Of a stretch of 62,000 nucleotides of DNA, positions 36,873 to 48,281 are shown piece after piece. The stretch covers positions 45,645,255 through 45,707,254 of the forward strand of contig CM055111.1 in assembly GCA_029204225.1 (NCBI GenBank), read 5' to 3'. The notes below the pieces were generated by a model. That model saw only the letters and a list, made by a program, of their open reading frames with translations. It did not search any database and was not told where the DNA came from. The stretch's first letter is position 1, and every line of letters begins with the position of its first letter. The translations under genes and the position numbers were made by a program. This stretch comes from Diphasiastrum complanatum (lineage: Eukaryota > Streptophyta > Lycopodiopsida > Lycopodiales > Lycopodiaceae).

Positions 36873-38578
36873 ACAACGATTTAACCTAGATGCTAAAGAG
36901 TGCTCCTGGCAATGATCTGTAATCCTCACAAACTTTTAGAAAGGTTACTTATATTTCAATTCATATGCTTATGCCCTTTTTTGCACTATGACCATTGAAA
37001 CCATCGATGTGCCAATTATCAAGAGATTGTAGATTCACTTAACTTGCATGAACTAACTCCATGTACTTTGATTTATTGTTGAAGGGACATTGGAAACACA
37101 TACAAGCTAGAGTGTTTGAGAGATTGGATGAGACTTTGTTCATACTTGCTTAATACAACTTTGTTGTTTACCGCAGGCAAAAAGATCAGCTCCATATGAC
37201 ATATGGTACTTCCATAGTCATAACACACTTGCAACTATTTCTTTGGCATGACCTTGTGGAGGACCAGCATGATTGTTCTTATGACCACGTGCAATTTTTG
37301 TCCAAGAATTTAGTTTCGTTCATAAGAACATCATCCTTATCACATCTTGAACAAAATTGTTATGGATTCAAGGATTAAAATGTTGATAAGTGTATAAGCT
37401 TTTGCAGTTACCATCATCCTTATCACGTCCGAAAAACTATGCAATACATACACCATCTCTCGGAACAATTCAAAATTATTGGGTGCATGTGGTAAACGAT
37501 CCTCATGCTTCCTATGACAACAAATGAGCATCTGCGACAAAGTGCTACACAGCTCTCCAATTGCCCACCCTGTGATCATTGCGTCAGTCAAATACTAGTT
37601 ACATCATAGGCTAGCTAAGCTATCAGCCCAAAGCACCAATTGGTGGTATCTCACCTTTGTCAAAATTGCTATCCCCCAGCTTGAAATTCACTAAGCCATT
37701 TACTACTCACCACAACAACGACCATCCTTTTGGCATCAAGGTTGGTGCCATCATGTAGCTAACCCTTGTATGTGACTCCAACCCCCCTCATGACAATACA
37801 CCCTTGTGTCTCAGGGTCTAAAAGAGAGGTATGGTAATGCAATTGTGACTGAGACACAATGGCGGCGGTCCAATTGACATGCAAGTTATTGAAGCTGGAA
37901 ACCTAGTCATGTCCATACATGTTCTTAATAATGCAACGAACAGAGAGCAAAAAGGGGATAATCACTCATGGTATCACAGCTTTCAGATCACGCAATAGCA
38001 AGTTGCAATGTAATTTGCCCCATAAACAATTGGCTGACCTGAACCTAACATGATAGGGTAGTATGCGATTTTGCTTATATTGTTTTATGAATTTATTTAG
38101 CTACAAGATTGTTGGCTTGGCTTGTTGAATATTTATAATTAGTCTGATAGGTGATTGCACTATTGGGCCATTATGTAATGATGTGATAAACCATTATGTA
38201 ATGGGTGAGTCCATTGGTTAGGTTTTCTAGGGTATTTTGGAAAATTATGAGATATAAATGGTTGCACAATTACACACCTTAGAAGCACCATTTTGTTCTA
38301 TGTAATTTAAAGTGGAAAGCACATGCACCCAAGCTCTTAGAGAAATCTTAGCATGGATTGAGGTGTGAAAAGTCAAAAATCTTGTAAAGTTAAGGTGCTT
38401 GCTGAAAATAAATAAAATGAATGTCACTATGGCCCTTCTACATTAGAAATGTGACCAATGAAAGTATGGCACCTAGTGAATATGGCCATGACGATATATG
38501 TCTCACTCTCTTTGTATTTTTTTTGTCCTCTAAGCTCATTGTGAAACACAAGCTTTATCATTCCCCCCAAAGGAATCT

Positions 38579-38616
<38 letters not shown>

Positions 38617-39085
38617 TGTGATGTTATGCTTTTTATCCCCTGTTATCTTGTTGATGGCTTCGTGTGTGTGATGTGGTAATTAGGTTGCACTATTTCTTTC
38701 ATCTTAAAATCTATAAAAATGGCTATTGGATTGGTTTGAAGATGGATATTGACATATATGCTAGTGTCCTCCCTTCAATCTTGTTTCTCATCTCAACTTA
38801 TATGGTGCTAGTCAATTCAAAGGGAGAGGGCATTAAGCTCCATGGGCAAGTAGATTAGCTTATTTTCTTGCAAAAAGAGAAAAGAGCCATAGAAAGTAGA
38901 AAAAGCCAGAAGATAAAGCATCACGTATTATAGTCACCATATCTTTTTGAAAAGTCTTAAACTATTGTAGATGCCTTTGTTTCTAGTGCCTCATCCTGCT
39001 TCTAATCAGCATGTCAATATATGATATGTTTTCTATAGAGTAATGCAATCATAAATGCAGGTTTTACAACATCTGGATATAAAGC
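36873..39085. other. 2.2 kb without recognisable gene
   Basis: Scattered short frames only. A 34-bp GA tract lies at 38580-38614. A stretch near 37600-37900 on the minus strand has fragments resembling coding sequence, but with stops in every frame, and I cannot assign it. Confidence 0.4.
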
Positions 39086-39104
39086 ATGCTACATATGCAG
39101 GCCA

Positions 39105-40588
39105 AATTTGGAAAGCCGTCATATTACAAATTTGTTGAGGAAATTTGTATACGAAAATCATCGAAAATACCTACCAATCAATCATCCTTTTCAAACAAAC
39201 CAAAGGCGAGCTTGGGGAAGACTGGAAGATGGCCCTCTAATCACACCTCCACCCATCCGAATGAGTGTAAAAGATTGGTTCGATGAGTGGATCAAACAAT
39301 ATGATGTGAACGATTCTTAGGATAAGTCAATTTCAAGCATGAAGAGACTGTCGATATTCCAACGATTACCTTATTGGAATAAATGCTTAATCAATCACCT
39401 CTTGGATCCTATGCATATATACAAAAACGTGGGTGAATCTATATGGAAACATATAATTGGTGCAAAGGACAGTGTTGAAGCACATCAAGACTTGGAGGTG
39501 GCTAAGGTGAAGAGACCTTATTGGATTCAAAACAATGAAAGTGGGATGACAAGTACTCCTAGTGTGCCATGGATTCTAAAGAAGGGAGAGCTCTCACATG
39601 TAAAAAATGTTATAAAACAAATAAGAACTCCAACTGCCTATGCACATTCCTTGTGCCACTCTTTCACCAAAGATGACAAATTAAGTGGATTAAAATCTCA
39701 CGATTGGCTAAAGATTTGCAATTCATTCTTCCAATTGCTATTTGAGGTTGCTTAGGAGACAATCTACGAAGTACTTTGTACAAATTAGCATCAATTGTCA
39801 GGTATATACAAAACTCATTTGTAACTAGGGATATTAAAAAAGACATGACAATACAAAACGAATGCGTCCCGTTATTTGTACATTAATATTTTATGTAATG
39901 TTTATCTTGTAGGTGGATCACCTCAAAGGAGATCAAATGGAGTAAAATGCATTTGAAACAACAAGAAATGATTGAAACTGTGTCCTTGCTAGAAAGAGAT
40001 TTTTCAACTTCTTTCATGGATATACAAGTTCATGTACTTGTGCATTTGGTTGATGAAATTTCCATTGTCGGGCCAGTGCACACTAGATGGATGTTCTACC
40101 TTGAGCATTTTATGAAATTTCTAAAAGACTTTGTGAGACAAAAGGCAAGACCAGAAGGTAGCATCGCAGAAGGTTGGCTTGTTCAAAAATCATTGTTTTA
40201 CACCACAGAATATCTCTCGCAAATACACCCTAGCATGCCAAAGTTATGGCATGCTGAAGAGGACGAGCGTATCAAAGGTGAATTACCTCAAGGAAAAGGA
40301 GTCGTAAGAAAAATGTCTACATCGTTACGTGAAAAAAATGGCACATTCATTTTATACAATTGCGGAAGAATGGACAAGTGGATTTTGAAGTACAAAGAAG
40401 CCAAAAAGGAGAGAAGTGTGGCCTTGAGCCAAAACAGGAGAAGACAAAGGACAATGACTCACCATTTGCATGAGAATGATGAGCCATTAGAACAATTACC
40501 TTCTCGATGCACATGTGAATGGATCTTTGATACTCTCAAAAAAGCAACGAAAAATGGTGAACACATGACAGAACAAGAGTTCTCGTAA
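39105..40588 (+). pseudogene. CACTA (En/Spm) transposase, C-terminal part
   Basis: 39108-39755 is one frame with a TAG at 39318-39320. It contains RKYLPINHPF...RLEDGPLITPPP and then LPYWNKCLINHLLDPMHIYKNV, both characteristic of the tnp2 transposase family. 39913-40588 encodes the DUF4218 region (FSTSFMDIQVHVLVHLV, GPVHTRWMFYLEHFMKFLKDFVRQKARPEGSIAEGW). The two parts are separated by a plausible GT-AG intron. The N-terminal catalytic region is missing upstream, and no CACTA terminal repeats were found, so this is a truncated relic. Confidence 0.88.
39802..39912 (+). other. Candidate intron in CACTA transposase
   Basis: The donor context is CAG|GTATATA and the acceptor TATCTTGTAG|GTGG. The 111-bp interval is AT-rich and stop-rich. 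Its removal joins the tnp2 part to the DUF4218 part, though the frame immediately 5-prime of the donor is damaged. Confidence 0.5.
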
Positions 40589-41118
40589 TTGTTCATGGTA
40601 GATAATCAATGTTTTGATTTTAAAAGAGTAATATAAATTTGTTTATTAAGTTTCTTCTAGTTCCTAAACCCTAAAATGTTCAGGATATATTGTGATAATT
40701 TTTTAAGATATGTTGTGCTAGTACAAAACATACAATCCCATGTGGGCATACGAGATATCACTTTCGTGTTGAGGGCATTGACACCAAAAGATGCACATTT
40801 GATTGTGGCATAATGGCAAAATTTCAATAGGAGAGTCGATCTAGTGCAAACGACACAAACATCATTTCAGGTGACCTAGAATATGTCGGCATAGTTCAAC
40901 ATATTTATGAGGTCAACTATGGAAGTAACAAAAAATACTTATTTTTTGATGTGAAATGGTTTAGTTAACTATCGTGAAAACAATGCTACAATTAAAAAGG
41001 ATGTGTCTAGATTCTTTGCAATTGACTCTCTTACAACACATCCAACTTGGTTAGCAGTAACACAAGCATCTAGTTTGAAAAATGTCCTTTGTCTTTTGCC
41101 TTTTGCAATCAAGATATC
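40589..41118. other. Stretch with no recognisable gene
   Basis: Probably remaining CACTA 3-prime exon or flank (one decayed frame with YVGIVQHIYEVNYGSNKKYLFFDVKW-like content near 40880-40970, as found at the C-terminus of plant CACTA transposases). Supported only weakly. Confidence 0.4.
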
Positions 41119-41121
41119 CTT

Positions 41122-42274
41122 CTATTTGATCATACAAGCATCTCCATCAATCTCAACTTTGAGGCCTCTACTTAGCAATTGACTCACACTAAGCAAATTC
41201 TTGGTAATAGATGGAATGAGCAAAACATCCTCCAAATGAACATTCCTATTTGTAGACAGAGAAATAGGAATTGTGCCAATCCCTTTGATTGCACACTCAC
41301 CATCATTGGTCGTGTAGATCACCCTCTTGTCATCTCCATATGCCAACAAAGAAGTGAAGTATTCTTTGTGAAAATTCATGTGTGAACTTGCTCCACTATG
41401 AATACACCATGGATCTAGATCGCCATCATTAGCAAGCATACATGAAGACATCACAAAAGAATCATCATTTGCATCTTGAACATCCAAACCATCCTCATCA
41501 AGAGTAAGATTACCTTGCTTGTCTCCTTGATCTCTCTTCTTCTTGTAGCACTCACTTGCAAAGTGTCCTTTGATGCCACAATAGAAGCACTTGAGCTCTG
41601 ATCTATCTTTATTTTTGCCATTTGAAGAAGCCTCCCCTTGATCTTTCCCTTTAGACCACTTACTTTTGCTTTTGCCCTTGAATTTGCCCTTGATGAACAT
41701 AGTCTCCTCTCCAGCTTGAGATGTTGATGAAGATCCTATATTCTTCATTGATAAAGATCTCTTGCAGATCAATCAAACTTGGCAAGTCTTTTTAATGGAA
41801 AGACTTTGAACAATGTTAGCACAAGCATCCAACAATCCATTAAGAATAACTTGAACAAGCTCTCCTTCCTTAATGCTCTCATCAATGCAAGCTAACTCAT
41901 CATTCAATGCTTTCACTCTCAAAATAGAAGTATTTGGAATTCCTTTGCTCTTTTGAAAACAAGAAAAGATTTGCCTTCTTAGAGTTAGTGCTCTAGGAGT
42001 TGGATTCATAAAGCTTCTTCAATGAATTTCAAGCATCATTTGATGAAGTACTCTTACCAACTTCATTGAGAAGCTCATTGGTAACATTCATCTTTATCAT
42101 GTGTAGAGCCCTTTTGGCCCTCTTGTCATACCTCATTTGATCTTGTTCTAAAGCTGGCCTCTCCTCCAAACCTACAACAATATCCAAAACATCATTCATC
42201 TCAAGAAGTGATTCCATCCTCACTTTCCACAACGAATAGCTACTTGAGGTAAGCCTGTCATTGGCTTCCAACAT
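41122..42274 (-). pseudogene. Ty1/copia gag-protease fragment
   Basis: Minus strand, three frames: gag N-terminus with SSYSLWKVRMESLLEM and RALHMIKMNVTNELL (42274-42032), gag middle with LRVKALNDELACIDESI and LVQVILNGLL (42009-41773), and CCHC knuckle plus protease (41772-41122). The knuckle CFYCGIKGHFASEC is intact (62-75 of the last frame). The protease motif reads WCIHSGASSHM, so the catalytic Asp is His. The sequence ends after LSVSQLLSRGLKVEIDG, before integrase. Related to but distinct from the element at 20.3-24.99 kb. No LTR or primer site could be fixed upstream. Confidence 0.87.
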
Positions 42275-45200
42275 GACTCCACTTCATGTAGCCATGTAGC
42301 AATGACCTAATCCTCTCTTTCAACCTGTTTCAATGCACAAAGAACTCCTTTGAAAAAAAAAAAATTTCAAAAGAAAAACTCAAATATATGAAACTTCTCA
42401 ATTCTCTTCTACCACTTATACCAAGCAAATCAACACATAGAATAGTGAAATCTTTATCAACCTATGATCTATCCTCAATCTAATGACTCATGACACTTTC
42501 TAAGATTGAAACACAATCAAATGAAGTTCAGTAACCTCACAATCTAGATATCTAATCAAAATTAGGGTTTTGACAAAATCACAAAAAATCGATTATTTCG
42601 AAATCTACATGCAATTGTCTAAAACTTGATATGCAATCTTGTAGCCACCACTTAGACTTTTTCAATGCTCTAAAAACCGGCCAAATCCAACAAGTAATGT
42701 GTGAAATCAAAATTTATCAAGATTATTAACCTATTTTGAGTTTTGATCTACAAAAGATCCAATCTACATATGCAAGAAACTCGATTTTGGTGTAGAATTC
42801 AATCTAGCACGCTCTGGTATTGATATCTTCTCCAAATCATTGATAGATTGTGAATGCTTCCTTCATAACCTGAAACACAATTAGACTAATATAACTTTGA
42901 AAAGTCAAACTCTAAGTCTAATATGAAAATTGACCTCAATTGCCAAATATCAAATATGAACGAAATAGCAAAACTAGTTGAAATCTTTCACAATTTCTAA
43001 TTAACTACATATAATATAGACAAAATGACATGCTAGGGGGCTAACCCCAATACCAAATTAGAATTTCATCAAATAAAAACTTATTTTTTAGCTTTGAAGA
43101 GCTACATTATTTAGATTTCAAGTCTAAGTGTTCTTGTCTTTTTTTGGATTAGGATCTCCTCTAATGTGGAGAGAGATGATCTCACCTAGATAGTGTGAAA
43201 CTTTTACAATAATTTTCAAGGATGAAATTGTTTTAGAGGAAATAGAACAAGCCAATATATTTGCTTGTATTGAATAACGAAAACTTCATGGAGAGATAGA
43301 ATTCTACTAATAAAAACGTGAAATTTTTTAGTAAAAACTATCAAAGCTATCATTGCTCCAAACCAAAACCATTGTTTTAAATGGATTTTGTGCTAGTATT
43401 GGTTATAAAGGCATTCAATTATTTACTTATGATCTTGATGCTCTTTGACAAAAATCATATTTTTTTTACATAAATTACTATGTGCACTTAAAGTTTTTTA
43501 CTAATGAAAAAGTAGCTAGTACTAATTTAGAGGTGTTTTATGAGTAATACTACGCATTGGAAAAAAGTATCTCAGATGAAATATAAAAATTTGTCCTATG
43601 CACTTGGAGACTTCTTGTCATAGAAAAATCGATTAGTTATGATTTAGCGGTTTTTTATGTGGAAATGCTTGTTAGTGGACAATATAACATTGGTATGTAC
43701 AAACAATAGAGTTTAACAAGATATTATTTGATATTTTATTCAAAAGTTGGTCAAAGAAATTTAATAATGTTTTTTGAAATGGCTTCAAATATTAAACTTG
43801 TAAGATTTAGAAAATAGATAGTGATTATTGTATCGTGAATAACAAATGTTACAAAAAAAATTGTATTACAACATAGACTTATTTCATACTACCATAAATA
43901 TATTTGATAAAAAATCTACTATCTCATCATGTCGTTTACATGAATAGGTATGCCATATGATCGCATGCTTATTTATTTCTATTTGTTTTGAGATATAAAA
44001 GTGTCTAAGATTGTCTTGATTGGCCTTTGGAAATAAACATCTAATTATCACAATGATAGATAGATGGACTTTACACATAATATTCTAGCATTTTTGGCAT
44101 TTAGATCACTAGATAAATCTAATCATATATTGTAAGATAACTCTTTGAATGATTGTGAATAATGCTTAGCTACAAGAAAAATATAGCAATAGGTGCTTAG
44201 AGTCAAAGAGAAAAGAAGGTTTTTCTATAATGACATGTGAAAGTTACTTGATTAATTTTCAAGGCCATGATTGGAATTTATTATTATCAAAATATAAAGG
44301 ATGAGATTTTTTAGAATATGAAATAAATGTAGGTAGATAAAACTATTATCTTAATGATTGAATGAAAAAAGGAATATTCGTCATCAAAAAATCATAAAAA
44401 AGACTTCTCTAATACCAATAAAGTCATTATATTCAAGTGGTGTAAATGTCAACATCAGATCTAGTAGACTTGATACTAGAAAGTATTAATTGTTAAAAAC
44501 CATAATTGATTTCTTTGACTTACAACTACACGTTCTAAATAAGTCTCAAAAAATCTATTTGAATGTTTTAAAAAAAGATATTAGTTTGTTGGTATGTTCC
44601 TATATTTATGACAACTTTTACTTTATAATTAAAGACATATATATTGCAAAACAGTACATATTATATTTATCAAAAACAACATTTTCAAACATACATGATT
44701 TGGGCATATATTGTAGCAAAATCTCATTTGATTTATTCTATATTGATTGAAATATCGTTGATTTAAATTAGACTATAAATGTAGACAAATGTTTTATTGT
44801 AGGAAAAAGAAATTTGTTTAGAATTTTCATTGTTAAAAAATTAACAAATGTAAGCTCACCCGCTAGATCTAATCCCCTTTTGACAAGCAGGTGGACTACT
44901 CACCATCTGGATCTACATCCTACAGTGGCGCCATTTCCAAGGATAGAGGCTACTAATTTTCTTAGTTGTTATTTGATTATTTTTTTAGTCATTTCCATGT
45001 TTTTTAGTGAGTTAAAGGTGGATTCGGAGTAGTGCAGTGTGTTTTTCCTTGTTTTTTTTTGGTGGTTGAGCTGTTGCAAGCTAGTGGAGGTATTTGGAGG
45101 TAGTGGAGGTCTAAAATAGCCTCTAAGGACTTGACAAATTTTCTCACTGTCCCAAAAACTTGTAAAAATCATAAACTCTGCATTTTGAAGAAAAAAGTGG

Positions 45201-46200
45201 CTAAAACACCATCGCAGATTTTGATTTTGAAAACCCACTAGAAACCAGCCTTTGCTTGACTGATAACAGCTTGAGAACACTGTTCAAGTCCTACATAGAA
45301 GCCTGCAAGAGTTACTTTCCACCCAAATTGTAGAATAGTGAAAAAAACCATAAAAAATCAGATTACCCTTGTAAAAGTAAAAAATAAAAAAATAAACTGC
45401 TTTGAAACCTTCACAACTTTTGCTGAAGCTAGTTCTCATTGAGACAAGCTTATAGATGAGTCCACAAGAATTCCTCTATAGTACAAAAGCCTTCTTACAA
45501 AGGTTCTTCAGCTCCAAAAAGAGACATTCATATCTAGAACACTCGTAGACCCCCCAATTTTGAGGTTTTTGTTGTAACTAACCTTCACCACTCCTGATGA
45601 AGCTTCCTCACTCTGAGTGTAGCTTACAGATGAGTATGTGAGAGTTCTTAATATCTCAGTAGGTTGTGAGAGAGTTATAAAGTTTTATGAGTAAATTTAC
45701 AAGAGAAATTGAAATTTTTGTTAAATCATTGAATTTTCATCAAATTAAAGGTGTCAACTTAGTCCATTGTGTTCAAAAAGACATTTTTAAGAAGTTTTGG
45801 TAAAATTGTAAACGAAATTGAATCTAAAAGCCTTTCAATCATAAATAGCTTTTATATTGGAGGGATTTAGCCTTCGCCAATCTAAGCCAAACCATATCCA
45901 CTTTAGATCGAGCTACAGTTAAGAGGGAGAGAGCTCATTCCCAGTCATGTATAAGAAATCTAGTTTTTTATTGCCAAACAAGATAAAGAACCTTCGCCAA
46001 ATCAACCTTCGCAACAATTATCAATAGGTAGATTTGCATCAGATCCATCTACAAAGGCATTTTCAAGCCAATCTGAGCAAAGATCACTGGGATATCTAAG
46101 AAAAACCAAGAAAAAGCGCTAATTTCACACTAATAGCCAATAGACACTGATTAGATCCAAGCTGATCTAAGAAAAATTCACCACAAACATCAAGATCCAG
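42275..46200. other. 3.9 kb AT-rich DNA without recognisable gene
   Basis: No frame with known motifs in either strand. Short open frames (for example 44490-44750, 44814-45032, 44969-45280 minus) look random. Traces of a PBS-like CTTGGTATAAGTGG on the minus strand near 42420 may mark the leader of the copia gag at 42.27 kb. Confidence 0.45.
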
Positions 46201-46209
46201 GATCATTTT

Positions 46210-46548
46210 GAACAACATGTACTTGCCACAACCTTGCAAGCAATTTAAAGAGCACCACATCTTGAGATTTTGAAATGTGATGGATCAACAGATCCTATCA
46301 GATTCCTCTTGGTTTACAAACAAGCATGTGAAATCTAAGGAGAAAAACTGGAGTTGTTTTCGATGTCACTAGTAGCAGAAGTATAAAATTGGTTCTTCAA
46401 CCAATCGGTAGAAGAAAAAGCCACCTGGGAGGTGGTTAAAGCTACCTTTATTACTTGCTTTAAAACAAGAAAGTTTTTGGAAGATCCATTCCTCTTGTTG
46501 AGAAAAATCAAGATGGTCAAGCGAGAAAGAGTCCGACATTGCAAATCA
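46210..46548 (+). pseudogene. Ty3/gypsy gag fragment, plus strand
   Basis: Following one plus-strand frame from about 46258 through two stops (46318 and 46375 region) gives DGSTDPIRFLLVYKQACEI, then SMSLVAEV-NWFFNQSVEEKATWEVVKATFITCFKTRKFLEDPFLLLRKIKMVKRERVR. This aligns residue by residue with the gag at 61.2-61.5 kb. It is a fragment of about 95 codons in the opposite orientation to the other two gypsy gags. The minus-strand open frame here is spurious. Confidence 0.8.
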
Positions 46549-46619
46549 AACACCTCTGATCCAAATGTAATACAACCTTTGTCGAGAAATTGACCGTGGT
46601 GGATGGATAGGTCGAGCAA

Positions 46620-47497
46620 TCAGATCAGAACGAGCCTACAACACTAAGGTGTAGTCGACTAATTCCCTCGGTGCGTGCAATACAACAATAGTAGGCAAAC
46701 ACAAGAGTAAAGTGGAGCTTAATTGTGCGGTTGTTTGTGAAAGCGGAAGAGCAGACCCAAACAAAAAAATAAGATAGTCAAACAGGAAGACATAGTAGCA
46801 ATGCATATAATTCTCACAAGAACTTTGAATACAATAAAAGAAAGTGATTGATTCAGATTAATGAATAGATATACAATGCTATGAGCACAAGGCAATAGCG
46901 GACGAAATCGCATGCTTAGGAAGCTAACTCCGTTCTGTAAAAGCTATGAGCTTATTATTGACAATCAGTCTGAAAGAAAGAATTGATACATGAAAGCATC
47001 TAGAGTGTCTTTCTCTCTAATTCACTATTCTTTGACTTACTAATTAGATTACAATATTCATCTATATACAATTTACATTTGTGCATATGAGTGTACAAAG
47101 AAGATTGCGTGGAGTTGTGTCATCTAGAGTAGATCGTGGTAGTTGTTGTCATTCTCAAGTAGTTGCACTGTACATGAAGTGAGCATGAGAAGGCTTTGCC
47201 TATTCAGAGTCAAGAGCATGTCATTGTCGATAGTCGATGAAGTTAATATTTGAGGTTAGTCTGGTGAGTCGACAAGTCGGACCTCCCGATAAGTTGGACA
47301 AGTCGACTAGTCGAGTGAGTCGACAAGTCGGTCCTCCCGATAAATCGGGCAAGTTGACAAGTCAAATGGGCCTTTCAAGCATGTCTTTGATAACAAGGTA
47401 TTTCTATAAACTGTACGACATTGCAAGTTAAATTGCAGCAATATGAATGGAACTAGATTAACATGCGATATAGGAGAGTACATGAATAAATCCAACA
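46620..47497 (-). repeat. Copia 3-prime LTR (minus orientation), outer end uncertain
   Basis: The inner edge is clear: on the minus strand AATTAAGGGGGGA (polypurine tract, 47498-47510) is followed by TGTTGGATTT at 47497. The LTR contains two tandem copies of a unit of about 58 bp with GTGAGTCGACAAGTCGG and CTCCCGATAA (about 47264-47360). The outer end lies somewhere between the gag fragment (46.55 kb) and about 47.0 kb; 46620 is an estimate. Confidence 0.6.
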
Positions 47498-47712
47498 TCC
47501 CCCCTTAATTTGGATCCGTGAATGCCTTGATCTTTAGACTAAGCAATGCACAAATTTTTTTGTATGCATTAATGCTTAATGCCTTGATAAACACATCTGC
47601 AATCATGTCTCGCATCTGACAGTATGTTAAGCTTACCTCTTTGTCGAGAACCTTACCTTGACGTAGTGATATCGAATCTCAATGTGCTTACTCCTAGCAT
47701 GAAACCTAGAAC
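47498..47712 (-). pseudogene. Ty1/copia RNase H C-terminus and polypurine tract
   Basis: On the minus strand, GVSTLRFDITTSR-like and ALSINAYKKICALLSLKIKAFTDPN-like remains in shifting frames, aligning base by base with 7930-8130. The sequence stops abruptly at about 47712. It is the same copia family as in the 9.1-kb units, here with the better preserved polypurine tract. Confidence 0.75.
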
Positions 47713-48281
47713 ACTATCTCAATTAATTTTGGACTTTTTAATTTATTTAGGACTATTTTCTACACATGGTACCAAAAGAGTTAGATAAAAAAAACAATAA
47801 AAACTTACTAATTCTTGAAGTGGGATTTTCTCAAGTTCGAATCTCATTTCAATACAACTATAAGCCAAACAAGACAAATTTGAATAACAAGTCACAATCT
47901 AGTTAACTTTCTAAAATTTATTGATGCCTTTGTCCAATAGCTATGAGAACCTAATATAATTGTCCAAAATTAGTGTTGATCCGAATAACATAGACAACTT
48001 TTAAACATAAACATCAATATAGAATTTCAAAAGAAACATAAACATAATTTGATATTTAAAAGAAACATAAACATCACTGAATCATATACTTGTATTATAG
48101 GAACTCTCATAGAAATTTAATCACAATGTGTCATTTGCCACTAAAAGTGATTCATTCATAATTAATGGTCCTGGGCCAAGCCCTACATTAGTCAAGAGAC
48201 TATTACAAAATATGCACAACTTTGGTGCAATTCTAGACAAATTTGTAGAAGTTTAACCTTTTAGACTAGTGATTTACTATT
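47713..48281. other. Stretch with no recognisable gene
   Basis: AT-rich, includes two near-identical AAAAGAAACATAAACAT motifs near 48030 and 48060. Nothing coding seen. Confidence 0.4.

Noticed and set aside
37600-37900. Possible decayed cellular gene on the minus strand
   Set aside because: Short stretches look protein-like, but stops occur in every frame and I could not match a family.
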